Shown here piece by piece: positions 35,087 through 41,743 of a stretch of DNA of 64,000 nucleotides. How positions within the stretch are numbered: the first letter of the stretch is position 1; each line of letters begins with the position of its first letter. The notes under the pieces were generated by a model. That model did no database searches, was not told the DNA's origin, and was given only the letters and a program-made list of their open reading frames with translations. A program made the position numbers and the translations under genes. This DNA is from Deltaproteobacteria bacterium (GTDB taxonomy: Bacteria; Desulfobacterota; GWC2-55-46): assembly GCA_016182655.1 (NCBI GenBank), contig JACPGB010000024.1, forward strand, positions 94,549 through 158,548. Reading direction: 5' to 3'.

Positions 35087-35308
35087 TCAATCCACCGGCA
35101 CCTTGAACTTCAAACACTTTACTGGCTTCAACTGTATGTTCGCCGCGCCCACTTCCCTTATGCGTCTCGTCACCGCGTCTTTCAAGGCCCTTACGGTATC
35201 TTCGGAGTCCATCCCCTTGACCTCTATCCCCGCCTCGGGACAGCTCGCCCTGTATGTCCCGTCCTCTTCCTCCACAAGCACCGCGCTGACAGAGACCTCG
35301 TTCGCCAT
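35087..35308 (-). CDS. Small HicB-like protein of unknown function in the flx-hdr operon
   Basis: 73 aa. The pattern VLVEEEDGTYRASCPEAGIEVKGMDSEDTVRALKDAVTRRI is like the small HicB-type alpha/beta fold (a strand, a Cys-Pro turn, a strand, and a helix with regular Leu/Ala). No HicA partner or DNA-binding tail is visible. ATG 35308 has GGTGAGGA upstream and lies 12 bp after the flxD stop, so it is part of the operon. The single Cys is at about residue 23. I do not know a function; an assembly or regulatory role for the complex is only a guess. Confidence 0.7.
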   Translation of the reverse strand: MANEVSVSAVLVEEEDGTYRASCPEAGIEVKGMDSEDTVRALKDAVTRRIREVGAANIQLKPVKCLKFKVPVD

Positions 35309-35320
35309 TCCTCACCCCTT

Positions 35321-35785
35321 TTATTCAGCCGCCTTTTCCTTTAAACCCTTGTACTCCATGAAAGGCCCGAGGGCCTTTATCTCGTCCGTTATCTTGTTGA
35401 TGAGGTCTACCCACTTTATCGCTTCGGACGCCGATACCCACGAAAAATGGAGCCGCCTCATGTCTATGCCCGTGAATTCCATAAGATGCTTGAAGCCTAT
35501 CCAGCGCCTCCGCGCGTGGTAGTTGCCGGTCGTATAGTGGCAGTCGCCGGGGTGGCACCCGGAGACCAGCACCCCATCGGCCCCGTTCTCGAATGCCTTT
35601 ATGATGAAGAGCGGGTCGATCCTCCCGGTGCAGGGGAGCTTTATGATGCGGACATTCGGCCTGTACTCCATCCTGCTCGTGCCAGCGAGGTCCGCGCCCG
35701 CGTAGGTGCACCAGTTGCAGACGAAGGCCATTATCTTCGGCTCGAAGCCGCCTGTTGGTTCCGTATGTGTATTGTGTTCCGTCAT
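35321..35785 (-). CDS. flxD: Hydrogenase iron-sulfur subunit (MvhD/FlxD family)
   Basis: 154 aa. IMAFVCNWCTYAGADLAGTSRM near the N-terminus, VRIIKLPCTGRIDPLFIIKAFENGADGVLVSGCHPGDCHY in the middle and RRRWIGFKHLMEFTGID after it are the classic MvhD pattern, with Cys residues binding a 2Fe-2S cluster. In methanogens MvhD links a hydrogenase to HdrA; in Flx systems FlxD links NADH dehydrogenase proteins to HdrABC. No hydrogenase genes are present here, so the Flx reading fits. A DUF559 gene and repeats separate it from hdrA. Confidence 0.92.
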   Translation of the reverse strand: MTEHNTHTEPTGGFEPKIMAFVCNWCTYAGADLAGTSRMEYRPNVRIIKLPCTGRIDPLFIIKAFENGADGVLVSGCHPGDCHYTTGNYHARRRWIGFKHLMEFTGIDMRRLHFSWVSASEAIKWVDLINKITDEIKALGPFMEYKGLKEKAAE

Positions 35786-35814
35786 CTCTAAACCTGACTT
35801 TTTGGTTTTGCCCT

Positions 35815-35851
35815 TAACCCCTCTTTTCTAAAGAGGGGTGCGGGGAGATTA
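35815..35851. repeat. Palindromic repeat B at the 3-prime end of the DUF559 gene
   Basis: CCCCTCTTTTCTAAAGAGGGG hairpin followed by TGCGGGGAGATTA. The stop codon of the DUF559 gene (TAA on the minus strand) is the first codon of this repeat. Confidence 0.8.
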
Positions 35852-36205
35852 CATCTTTTCGTGTATCTTCTCTATTACAGCCTCGATATTCAACAAGACA
35901 TCGATATCGGAAAACCTCAAGACCGAGAGCCCGTTGCTTCTCAAGGAGGCGTCTCTCACCTCGTCTTTTTTAGCGCCTTCTTCCTTATAATGCTCTCCTC
36001 CGTCTATCTCAATAACCAGCTTTGCCTTCGGGCAGTAAAAATCGACGATATAATTTCCTATTATCCTCTGCCTGTATACCTGAACTCCCTTGAGTTGCTT
36101 CCCTCTGATCCTCGACCAGACGAGCCTTTCGGCATCGGTCATGTTCGTTCTAAGCTTTTGCGACAGCCTCTTGAGCCTGGGATTATAAACGAGCATCTTA
36201 CCCAT
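35849..36205 (-). CDS. DUF559 solitary endonuclease-like protein
   Basis: 118 aa. NMTDAERLVWSRIRGKQLKG and QRIIGNYIVDFYCPKAKLVIEIDGGEHY are the DUF559 core, related to the very-short-patch-repair endonuclease fold; the V-D-F...E-I-D-G-G residues match a PD-(D/E)xK-like metal site. ASLRSNGLSVLRFSDIDVL closes the domain. It interrupts an otherwise continuous hdr-flx operon and lies between B-family palindromes on both sides, with its stop codon inside one. That suggests it arrived with the repeats. No methyltransferase is nearby, so it is not a standard Vsr repair gene. Function unknown. Confidence 0.85.
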   Translation of the reverse strand: MGKMLVYNPRLKRLSQKLRTNMTDAERLVWSRIRGKQLKGVQVYRQRIIGNYIVDFYCPKAKLVIEIDGGEHYKEEGAKKDEVRDASLRSNGLSVLRFSDIDVLLNIEAVIEKIHEKM

Positions 36206-36249
36206 AATCCCGGCCCCGTTTAGATAGATAAAAGGAGGAACAAACTTTC

Positions 36250-36485
36250 ATAATCCCCCTCAATCCCCCTTTAGAAAAGGGGGAGCAAACATCGAGCCTT
36301 TCATCCCCTCTTTCCTAAAGAGGGGTGAGGGGAGATTATCGAATATGCATTCTCCCTCTGCCTGTCCAACGGGATTTGCTATTTAAACCTCGGAATCCCC
36401 CACTTAAAGTCCTCATGCAAGGGGGAGCAAAACACCCTGCCTTTTATCCCCCTCTTTTCTAAAGAGGGGTGAGGGGAGATTATCC
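36250..36485. repeat. Palindromic repeat B, two tandem composite units
   Basis: The 301-bp gap 36206-36506 has no gene. Unit 1 (36250-36342) runs from TAATCCCCCTCAATCCCCCT through an AAAAGGGGGAGCAAAC hairpin to CCCCTCTTTCCTAAAGAGGGG and GAGGGGAGATTATC. Unit 2 (36392-36485) repeats this with GGAATCCCCCACTTAAAG, CAAGGGGGAGCAAAAC and CCCTCTTTTCTAAAGAGGGG. The two ends of each unit are inverted copies of each other. Confidence 0.8.
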
Positions 36486-36506
36486 GTCAATCCTCCTCAA
36501 AAAACA

Positions 36507-38480
36507 TCAGAACGAATTTATCGCCGCAAAGACCTGTTCGTCGGTATATCCGCGGAGATCAATAGACTTCGACCTGCACGCCGCCACGCACACTCCGCAC
36601 CCCTGGCACACGCCCTCGTTCACCCTCGCGAGCCACTTAACTATGTTCCCCTGCCTGTCCTTTACCGACTCCCGCTCTATCGCCGAGTACGGGCAGGCGG
36701 TGAGACAGTCCCAACACGCGTTGCAGGTGGCCTTGTTTACGACCGATGTTATCGGCTCCCTCGCCATCTCGTCTGCGGAGAAGAGCGAGAGCGCCTTGGC
36801 CGCGGCGGCAGAGCCCTGCGCGACGGACTCCGGTATGTCCATCGGCCCCATGCATGTGCCAGCGAGGAATATGCCGGCGGTCACGGTCTCGACGGGTCTT
36901 AGCTTCGGGTGGTACTCGTTGTAGAACTTGTATTTGTCGTACCCGATGCCGAGCTTCTGGGCGAGCGTATCAGCGCCTTCTCTCGAAACTATGGCGGTGG
37001 CAAGCACGACCATGTCTGCCTCTATCTCGACCTGACTTCCGGAGAGCGTGTCCGCGCCCTGGACCATCACCTTGCCGTCCCGCTCGTAAACCCTGGAGAC
37101 GCGGCCACGGAGATACATCGCGTCGTCGTGCTCTATCGCCTTCCTTACGAACTCCTCGTACCTCTTTCCGCCTGAGCGGATGTCCATGTAGAAGACGAAC
37201 GACTGGCCGTCGTGGACCTTGTGCTTATATAACATCGTGTGCTTGGCCGTGTACATGCAACAGACCTTTGAGCAGTAGGAGACGCCCTTCTTCTCGTCCC
37301 TTGAGCCCACGCACTGTATGAAGACGACGTTCTTCGGCACCTTGCCGTCGGAGGGCCGCCTTATCTCGCCGCCCGTTGGGCCCGAGGACGACGCAAGCCG
37401 CTCGAACTGCATGCCGCTTATGACGTCCTTTATCCTGCCGTAGCCGTACTCCCCGAACCTCTCGTTCGGCATGAGCTGGTAGCCGGTGGCCACGACTATC
37501 GCGCCGACCTCTTCGGTCACGATCTTGTCTTCCATCTTGAAGTCTATGCACTTCGGGCCGCAGACTATCGCGCAAGCGCCGCACTTGTCCTTCTGAATCT
37601 TGGGGCAGTTTGGGGCGTCTATCACGGGCACGTTCGGCACCGACTGCGGGAAAGGCGTATATATTATCTTCCTCTTCGTCAAGCCGAGCTCGAACCCGCT
37701 CTCGGTCTTGAACGGGCACTTCTCCATGCACTCGCCGCAACCCGTGCACCGCTCCTCATCGACGAACTTCGACTTCCTTCTTATCTGGACCGTGAAGTTG
37801 CCGATGTAGCCGTCGACCTTCTCGACCTCCGAGTATGTGAGGAGGGTAATATTCTCATTGAGCTCGGCCTCGACCATCTTCGGCGTGAGTATACACTGCG
37901 AGCAGTCCATCGTGGGGAAGGTCTCGGAAAGCCTCGCCATGTTGCCGCCGATGGACGGCTCCTTCTCGACGAGTATGACTTCGCGTCCGCCCTCGGCTAT
38001 GTCGAGCGCGGCCTGGATGCCCGCGATGCCGCCGCCAATGACGAGCGCGCGCTTCTTTATCGGTATCTTTATCTTTTTCAGAGGCTTGTTTTTTTTGAGC
38101 CTCTCTATCGTCATCCTGGTCAGGTCGATGGATTTGACCGTGCCCACGGCCTTGGTCTTGTCGTGGTGGACCCAGGAGCACTGCTCGCGGATGTTCGTTA
38201 CCTCGCACTGGTAGGGGTTCAGCCCGGCGGCCTCGGCCGCCTTCCTGAAGGTCTTCTCGTGCATGTGCGGCGAGCAGGCGGAAACTATTATGCCGTCGAG
38301 CTTGTTGTCCTTTATAGCCTGCTTCAGCATGTCCTGGCCCGGAGACGAGCACATGAACTTGTAGTCGCAGGTGAATACGACGCCCGGGAGCTTCTTCATC
38401 TCCTCGGCGACCTTCTTGGTGTCGACGGTAGCCGCTATGTTATTTCCGCACTGGCAGACGAATACGCCTATTCTCGGCAT
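36507..38480 (-). CDS. hdrA: Heterodisulfide reductase-like subunit A (HdrA)
   Basis: 657 aa. The N-terminal FVCQCGNNIAATVD domain, then the FAD-binding domain VIGGGIAGIQAALDIAEGGREVILVEKEPSIGG (about 148-180), SETFPTMDCSQCILTPKM, and 4Fe-4S motifs CTGCGECMEKCP and CGACAIVCGPKCIDF. The second half has the FAD-domain return, VKTFLAGTCMGPMDIPESV-like sequence, and C-terminal ferredoxin motifs CNACWDCLTACPYSAI and CQGCGVCVAACRSKSI. HdrA holds the flavin thought to bifurcate electrons. It lies 10 bp from hdrB. It should split electrons from the Flx side between ferredoxin and the HdrB or fumarate branch. Confidence 0.93.
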   Translation of the reverse strand: MPRIGVFVCQCGNNIAATVDTKKVAEEMKKLPGVVFTCDYKFMCSSPGQDMLKQAIKDNKLDGIIVSACSPHMHEKTFRKAAEAAGLNPYQCEVTNIREQCSWVHHDKTKAVGTVKSIDLTRMTIERLKKNKPLKKIKIPIKKRALVIGGGIAGIQAALDIAEGGREVILVEKEPSIGGNMARLSETFPTMDCSQCILTPKMVEAELNENITLLTYSEVEKVDGYIGNFTVQIRRKSKFVDEERCTGCGECMEKCPFKTESGFELGLTKRKIIYTPFPQSVPNVPVIDAPNCPKIQKDKCGACAIVCGPKCIDFKMEDKIVTEEVGAIVVATGYQLMPNERFGEYGYGRIKDVISGMQFERLASSSGPTGGEIRRPSDGKVPKNVVFIQCVGSRDEKKGVSYCSKVCCMYTAKHTMLYKHKVHDGQSFVFYMDIRSGGKRYEEFVRKAIEHDDAMYLRGRVSRVYERDGKVMVQGADTLSGSQVEIEADMVVLATAIVSREGADTLAQKLGIGYDKYKFYNEYHPKLRPVETVTAGIFLAGTCMGPMDIPESVAQGSAAAAKALSLFSADEMAREPITSVVNKATCNACWDCLTACPYSAIERESVKDRQGNIVKWLARVNEGVCQGCGVCVAACRSKSIDLRGYTDEQVFAAINSF

Positions 38481-38489
38481 AAGACCTCT

Positions 38490-39359
38490 TTAAACTATCC
38501 CCTTCTTCTTAAGAAGGGGCATAACGTCAGTAACGTTCTTCTCGAACCCGAGGGTCTCTATCGGCTGGCCCAAGGCGAGCCCGAGCGCCTGCGTAAAGTA
38601 TATGACGGGAACGCCGGTGTACCCCGGCGTCCGGGAAGCGACCTTGTCCTGGCTCTTCTCCAGATTATACTGGCAGAGCGGACAGCTCGTGACGATGAGC
38701 TCCGCGCCGGAGCCGACGGCCGAGGTCATGACATTGCCGGAGAGCTTTGTCACCACCTCTTCGTTGTTCATGGCAAGGTGAGCGCCGCAACACTCTATCC
38801 TGTTCGGGAACTCTACAGGCTCGGCCCCGAGCGCCTTGAGTAGATTCTCGAACACGGTCGGCCTCTCGGCGTTGTCTATTCCCATGTCCTCGAACGGGCG
38901 GAGCAGCATGCATCCGTAGTAAGCGCCCGTCTTGATGCCGGTTAGCGGCCTCTTTACTGCCGCCTTTACCTTATCGAATCCGATTTTGTCGCGTAGCACC
39001 TCGAGGAAGTGAAGGACATTCACTGCCCCGTCGTACTCTTCCTCTATGAAGCCGTTAATGGTCGAGCGCTTTTCCCTGTTGTCGCGCATCACCTTGTTCG
39101 TCCTCTTGAGGACGTTGTAGCAAACGGAGCACAGGGTCGTTAAGGTATCGCCCTCTTTCCCGGCATTCGACAATACCTTTGCCGGGGCCGAGAGGGCTAT
39201 GAGGTTGTCGGGGGTAAGGGGGAAGGTCGCGCCACAGCAGTTCCACTGCTTGAGTTCCGCCATCTCGAAACCGATCTCGAGGGCGGAAGAGCGCGCGGAC
39301 TCGTCAAAGCTCTTTGCGAATGTATTGAGCGTACAGCCTGGATAATAGGGTATTTTCAT
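38490..39359 (-). CDS. hdrB: Heterodisulfide reductase-like subunit B (HdrB)
   Basis: 289 aa. IPYYPGCTLN at the start and two CCG domains: WNCCGATFPLTPDN with CSVCYNVLKR, and YYGCMLLRPFED with IECCGAHLAMNNEE and CPLCQYNLEK. These bind the non-cubane FeS centres that reduce disulfides in methanogens; in bacteria the acceptor is unknown. I use ATG 39359; TTG 39368 is also possible because AAAGG lies at the right distance from it. The gene is separate from the CCG protein SdhE at 19.8 kb. Its partner HdrC begins 103 bp upstream. Confidence 0.93.
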   Translation of the reverse strand: MKIPYYPGCTLNTFAKSFDESARSSALEIGFEMAELKQWNCCGATFPLTPDNLIALSAPAKVLSNAGKEGDTLTTLCSVCYNVLKRTNKVMRDNREKRSTINGFIEEEYDGAVNVLHFLEVLRDKIGFDKVKAAVKRPLTGIKTGAYYGCMLLRPFEDMGIDNAERPTVFENLLKALGAEPVEFPNRIECCGAHLAMNNEEVVTKLSGNVMTSAVGSGAELIVTSCPLCQYNLEKSQDKVASRTPGYTGVPVIYFTQALGLALGQPIETLGFEKNVTDVMPLLKKKGIV

Positions 39360-39462
39360 CGGGAGCAACCAAAACCTTTATCTATTCAGATTCCGCCTTA
39401 AAAGAGTCTCTTCACTGGAGGGGTGTACCGGGGGGTCGGCCCGCTTCTCTTTTAAGTAACCG

Positions 39463-39870
39463 CTAACTTACGAGCTTCCTGAAACCGCAAACTATCGCCT
39501 GCTGTGGCGCCTTCTCGAGGAAGGGTATCGGTATTTCCTTTATCTTCTCAAAGTCCTCGCCTTTTCTCAAAACGGTCTGTCTCAGGCCCTCGAGCACCGC
39601 CGCGACCGAACAGCCCTTGGGGCAACGGGAGTAACACTGAAGGCACCCGACGCAAACCCACATCGAGTTAGCCTTCATGACTTCTTCGATCTTGCCGAGC
39701 TGGAGGAACCTCATCACCTGGCTCGGCGCAATATCCATCTCGAACGAGACCGGGCACCCGCCGGAGCAGTTGCCGCACTGGTAGCACTTCTTCAAGTCCT
39801 CGCCGCTGATGCGCTGGAGCTGGTGGATGGAGGCGCTCTCTATTTCTTCCTTGGCAAGCTTTATCTTCAT
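39463..39870 (-). CDS. hdrC: Heterodisulfide reductase-like subunit C (HdrC)
   Basis: 135 aa. Two 4Fe-4S motifs, CYQCGNCSGGCPVSFEMD (about 29-46) and CVGCLQCYSRCPKGCSV (about 73-89), in the short helical HdrC fold. It carries electrons from HdrA to HdrB. The gene opens the hdrCBA set. Upstream of its start, on the transcription side, lies the repeat element holding the GIY-YIG gene, which separates it from fumB. Confidence 0.93.
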   Translation of the reverse strand: MKIKLAKEEIESASIHQLQRISGEDLKKCYQCGNCSGGCPVSFEMDIAPSQVMRFLQLGKIEEVMKANSMWVCVGCLQCYSRCPKGCSVAAVLEGLRQTVLRKGEDFEKIKEIPIPFLEKAPQQAIVCGFRKLVS

Positions 39871-39891
39871 GGGGTCCCTGGGTTAGTACAG

Positions 39892-40262
39892 TTGTCATTG
39901 CGAGCGCAGCGAAGCAATCTCAGAGCTCTTCGTATAAGTCGACCCAATCCGCATTCATGCTACTTACTAATTTCTTTTTCTGTAGCCTTGAACCGCCTTT
40001 TATCTGTTTCTCTCTCGTTATTGCGCCATCAATACTGCCTGTTGTCTCGTAATAAACCAGCTTGCCTATATTGTACTTCTTAGTAAATCCGTCAATCAGT
40101 TTTTCCTTATGCTCATAGACCCGCCGTTTCAGGTCATGTGTGACGCCGGTATAAAGGACATTATTCCATTTGTTCGTCATTATATAGACATAATATTGTC
40201 TATCTTCTGGCATCCGCTACCGCTTGAGATTGCTTCGTCGCTTTCGCTCCTCGCAATGACAA
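39892..40262. repeat. Palindromic element D carrying a GIY-YIG gene
   Basis: Left end TTGTCATTGCGAGCGCAGCG + AAGCAATCTCA (39892-39922); right end TGAGATTGCTTCGTCGC ... CTCCTCGCAATGACAA (40225-40262). The ends are inverted copies and match those of the gene-less element at 31082-31227. The interior is the nuclease gene. Confidence 0.85.
39920..40213 (-). CDS. Small solitary GIY-YIG endonuclease-like protein
   Basis: 97 aa, a single GIY-YIG domain. YYVYIMTNKWNNVLYTGVTHD carries the YIM...YTG motif, LKRRVYEHKEK the catalytic Arg and conserved Tyr/His region, and GFTKKYNIGKLVYYETTGSID then AITREKQIKGGSR the metal-binding Glu. The C-terminus NADWVDLYEEL is followed by a stop that lies in the left arm of the flanking palindrome. 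It is transcribed with the operon but unrelated to it. Relatives (UPF0213-like/YhbQ) have no firm function; small GIY-YIG domains in mobile introns are homing nucleases. Base composition is more AT-rich than the neighbours. Confidence 0.87.
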   Translation of the reverse strand: MPEDRQYYVYIMTNKWNNVLYTGVTHDLKRRVYEHKEKLIDGFTKKYNIGKLVYYETTGSIDGAITREKQIKGGSRLQKKKLVSSMNADWVDLYEEL

Positions 40263-40275
40263 ACAAAACCCGAAC

Positions 40276-40836
40276 CTAACCCACCCTCCTGTACTTCTTG
40301 ACGCCCTCTTCAAAGAGGTCGCCGCCGAAGGCGTCGTTCACGACTATCGCCGGGAAGTCCACGACCTCAAGCCTCCGTATCGCCTCGGGGCCAAGATCAT
40401 CATACGCTATCACTTCAGCCTTCTTGATCGAGCGCGCGATCAACGCCGCCGCCCCGCCGACCGCCGCCATGTACACGGCCTTGTGCTTCTTTGTGGCGTC
40501 GAGCACTTCCTGCGACCTCTGCCCCTTGCCTATCATGCCCTTCAATCCCAGTTCTATGAGCCTCGGCGTGTAGGCGTCCATCCTGCCGCTCGTCGTAGGC
40601 CCTGCCGAGCCGATGACCGCGCCGGGCTTTGCGGGGGTGGGCCCGACATAGTAGATGAACTGGCCTTTGATGTCGAAGGGCAGGGCTCTTCCCTCGTCAA
40701 GAAGCGCGATGAGCCTCTTGTGCGCCGCGTCCCGGGCCGTGTAGATGACCCCGGTGATAAGTACCTTGTCCCCTGCCCGGAGCTTTTCGATTACGGCATC
40801 CGTTAGAGGGGGAGCTATTTTAACCGGCTCAGACAT
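40276..40836 (-). CDS. fumB: Fumarate hydratase class I, beta subunit
   Basis: 186 aa. LRAGDKVLITGVIYTARDAAHKRL at the N-terminus, YYVGPTPAKPGAVIGSAGPTTSGRMD (about 65-90) and VDFPAIVVNDAFGGDLFEE near the end define the C-terminal-domain subunit of two-part iron-sulfur fumarases. It hydrates fumarate to malate with the alpha subunit encoded 59 bp upstream. Tartrate dehydratase is a paralogous possibility, but the mdh neighbour favours fumarase. The symbol denotes the beta subunit, not E. coli FumB. Confidence 0.9.
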   Translation of the reverse strand: MSEPVKIAPPLTDAVIEKLRAGDKVLITGVIYTARDAAHKRLIALLDEGRALPFDIKGQFIYYVGPTPAKPGAVIGSAGPTTSGRMDAYTPRLIELGLKGMIGKGQRSQEVLDATKKHKAVYMAAVGGAAALIARSIKKAEVIAYDDLGPEAIRRLEVVDFPAIVVNDAFGGDLFEEGVKKYRRVG

Positions 40837-40895
40837 CGTCTCAACACCTTATTAGATATTAGCGTGGTCCCAGTATCGGGCCACGGGGACAAGGA

Positions 40896-41732
40896 CTAAA
40901 TAGTCGCTTCCTTGTGCCTGTCCGCATGGCACTGAATATTCACCGCCACGGGCAGGCTTGCTATATGGCACGGGTAAGTCTCTATGTGTACAGCCAGCGC
41001 CGTCGTTGTGCCTCCGAAGCCCATCGGGCCTATGCCAAGCGCGTTGATGGAATTCAAAAGTTCCTTCTCAAGCGCATCAAACTCATTGTCCGGGTTCGGC
41101 GTGCCGACCGGCCGGAGAAGAGCCTTCTTGGCAAGCAGGGCCGACTTATCAAACGACCCGCCGACCCCAACGCCTACGACTATCGGGGGGCACGGGTTCC
41201 CGCCGCCGACCGATACCGTCTCTATTACAAAGCTCTTGATCCCCTCTACGCCTTCGGCTGGCTTCAACATCTTAAGCCTGCTCATGTTCTCGCTACCCGC
41301 GCCCTTGGGGGCTATCTTTATCTTTATCTTGTCGCCTTCGACGAGCGTCGTGTGCACGATAGCAGGGGTGTTGTCCCCGGTGTTCGTCCTCTTTAAAGGA
41401 TGGCAGACGGACTTCCTCAGATACCCGTCCTTGTACCCCTGCCTTACGCCTTCGTTGATGGCTTCCTCAAGGGAGGATTCGAGCTGCACTTCCCTCCCTA
41501 TCTCGACAAAGAAGACCGCGATCCCCGTGTCCTGGCACATGGGCAGGTGCTCCCTGCCAGCGATCTCGAAGTTGTTGATTATCTGTTCGAGGACCTCCTT
41601 GCCGAGCGGGGACTCTTCAGAGCCTGCCGCTGCCTTGACCGCCGCTACGACATCGGGCTCCAGATCGCACGCCGCGCTTATGCAAAGCGCGCGGACGGTC
41701 TTCGTTATCTCTTCTGCGGATACCTTTCTCAA
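40896..41732 (-). CDS. fumA: Fumarate hydratase class I, alpha subunit
   Basis: 278 aa. PMCQDTGIAVFFVEIG (about 63) has the first FeS-ligand Cys, VCHPLKRTNTGDNTPAIVHTTLVEG and APKGAGSENMSRLKML are core motifs, and GNPCPPIVVGVGVGGSFDKSALLAKKALLRP (about 180) carries another Cys. GIGPMGFGGTTTALAVHIETYPCHIASLPVAV closes the domain. Oxygen-sensitive 4Fe-4S enzyme, in keeping with anaerobic metabolism. TTG 41732 is the likely start, with AAGGGG upstream and only 11 bp after mdh. Confidence 0.92.
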   Translation of the reverse strand: MRKVSAEEITKTVRALCISAACDLEPDVVAAVKAAAGSEESPLGKEVLEQIINNFEIAGREHLPMCQDTGIAVFFVEIGREVQLESSLEEAINEGVRQGYKDGYLRKSVCHPLKRTNTGDNTPAIVHTTLVEGDKIKIKIAPKGAGSENMSRLKMLKPAEGVEGIKSFVIETVSVGGGNPCPPIVVGVGVGGSFDKSALLAKKALLRPVGTPNPDNEFDALEKELLNSINALGIGPMGFGGTTTALAVHIETYPCHIASLPVAVNIQCHADRHKEATI

Positions 41733-41743
41733 AACAAAACCCC

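Noticed and set aside
35849-36205. Vsr mismatch-repair or restriction endonuclease
   Set aside because: No DNA methyltransferase or specificity gene nearby, and the domain is the shorter DUF559 type.
19783-39870. HdrABC and CCG proteins as evidence of a methanogenic archaeon
   Set aside because: Bacterial features dominate (GyrB, lipoproteins, O-antigen ligase, sigma70 promoters); Hdr-like proteins are widespread in anaerobic bacteria.
31082-40262. Composite transposon bounded by the D-family palindromes
   Set aside because: The two elements share both ends internally and bracket conserved operon genes; no transposase or target duplication is visible.
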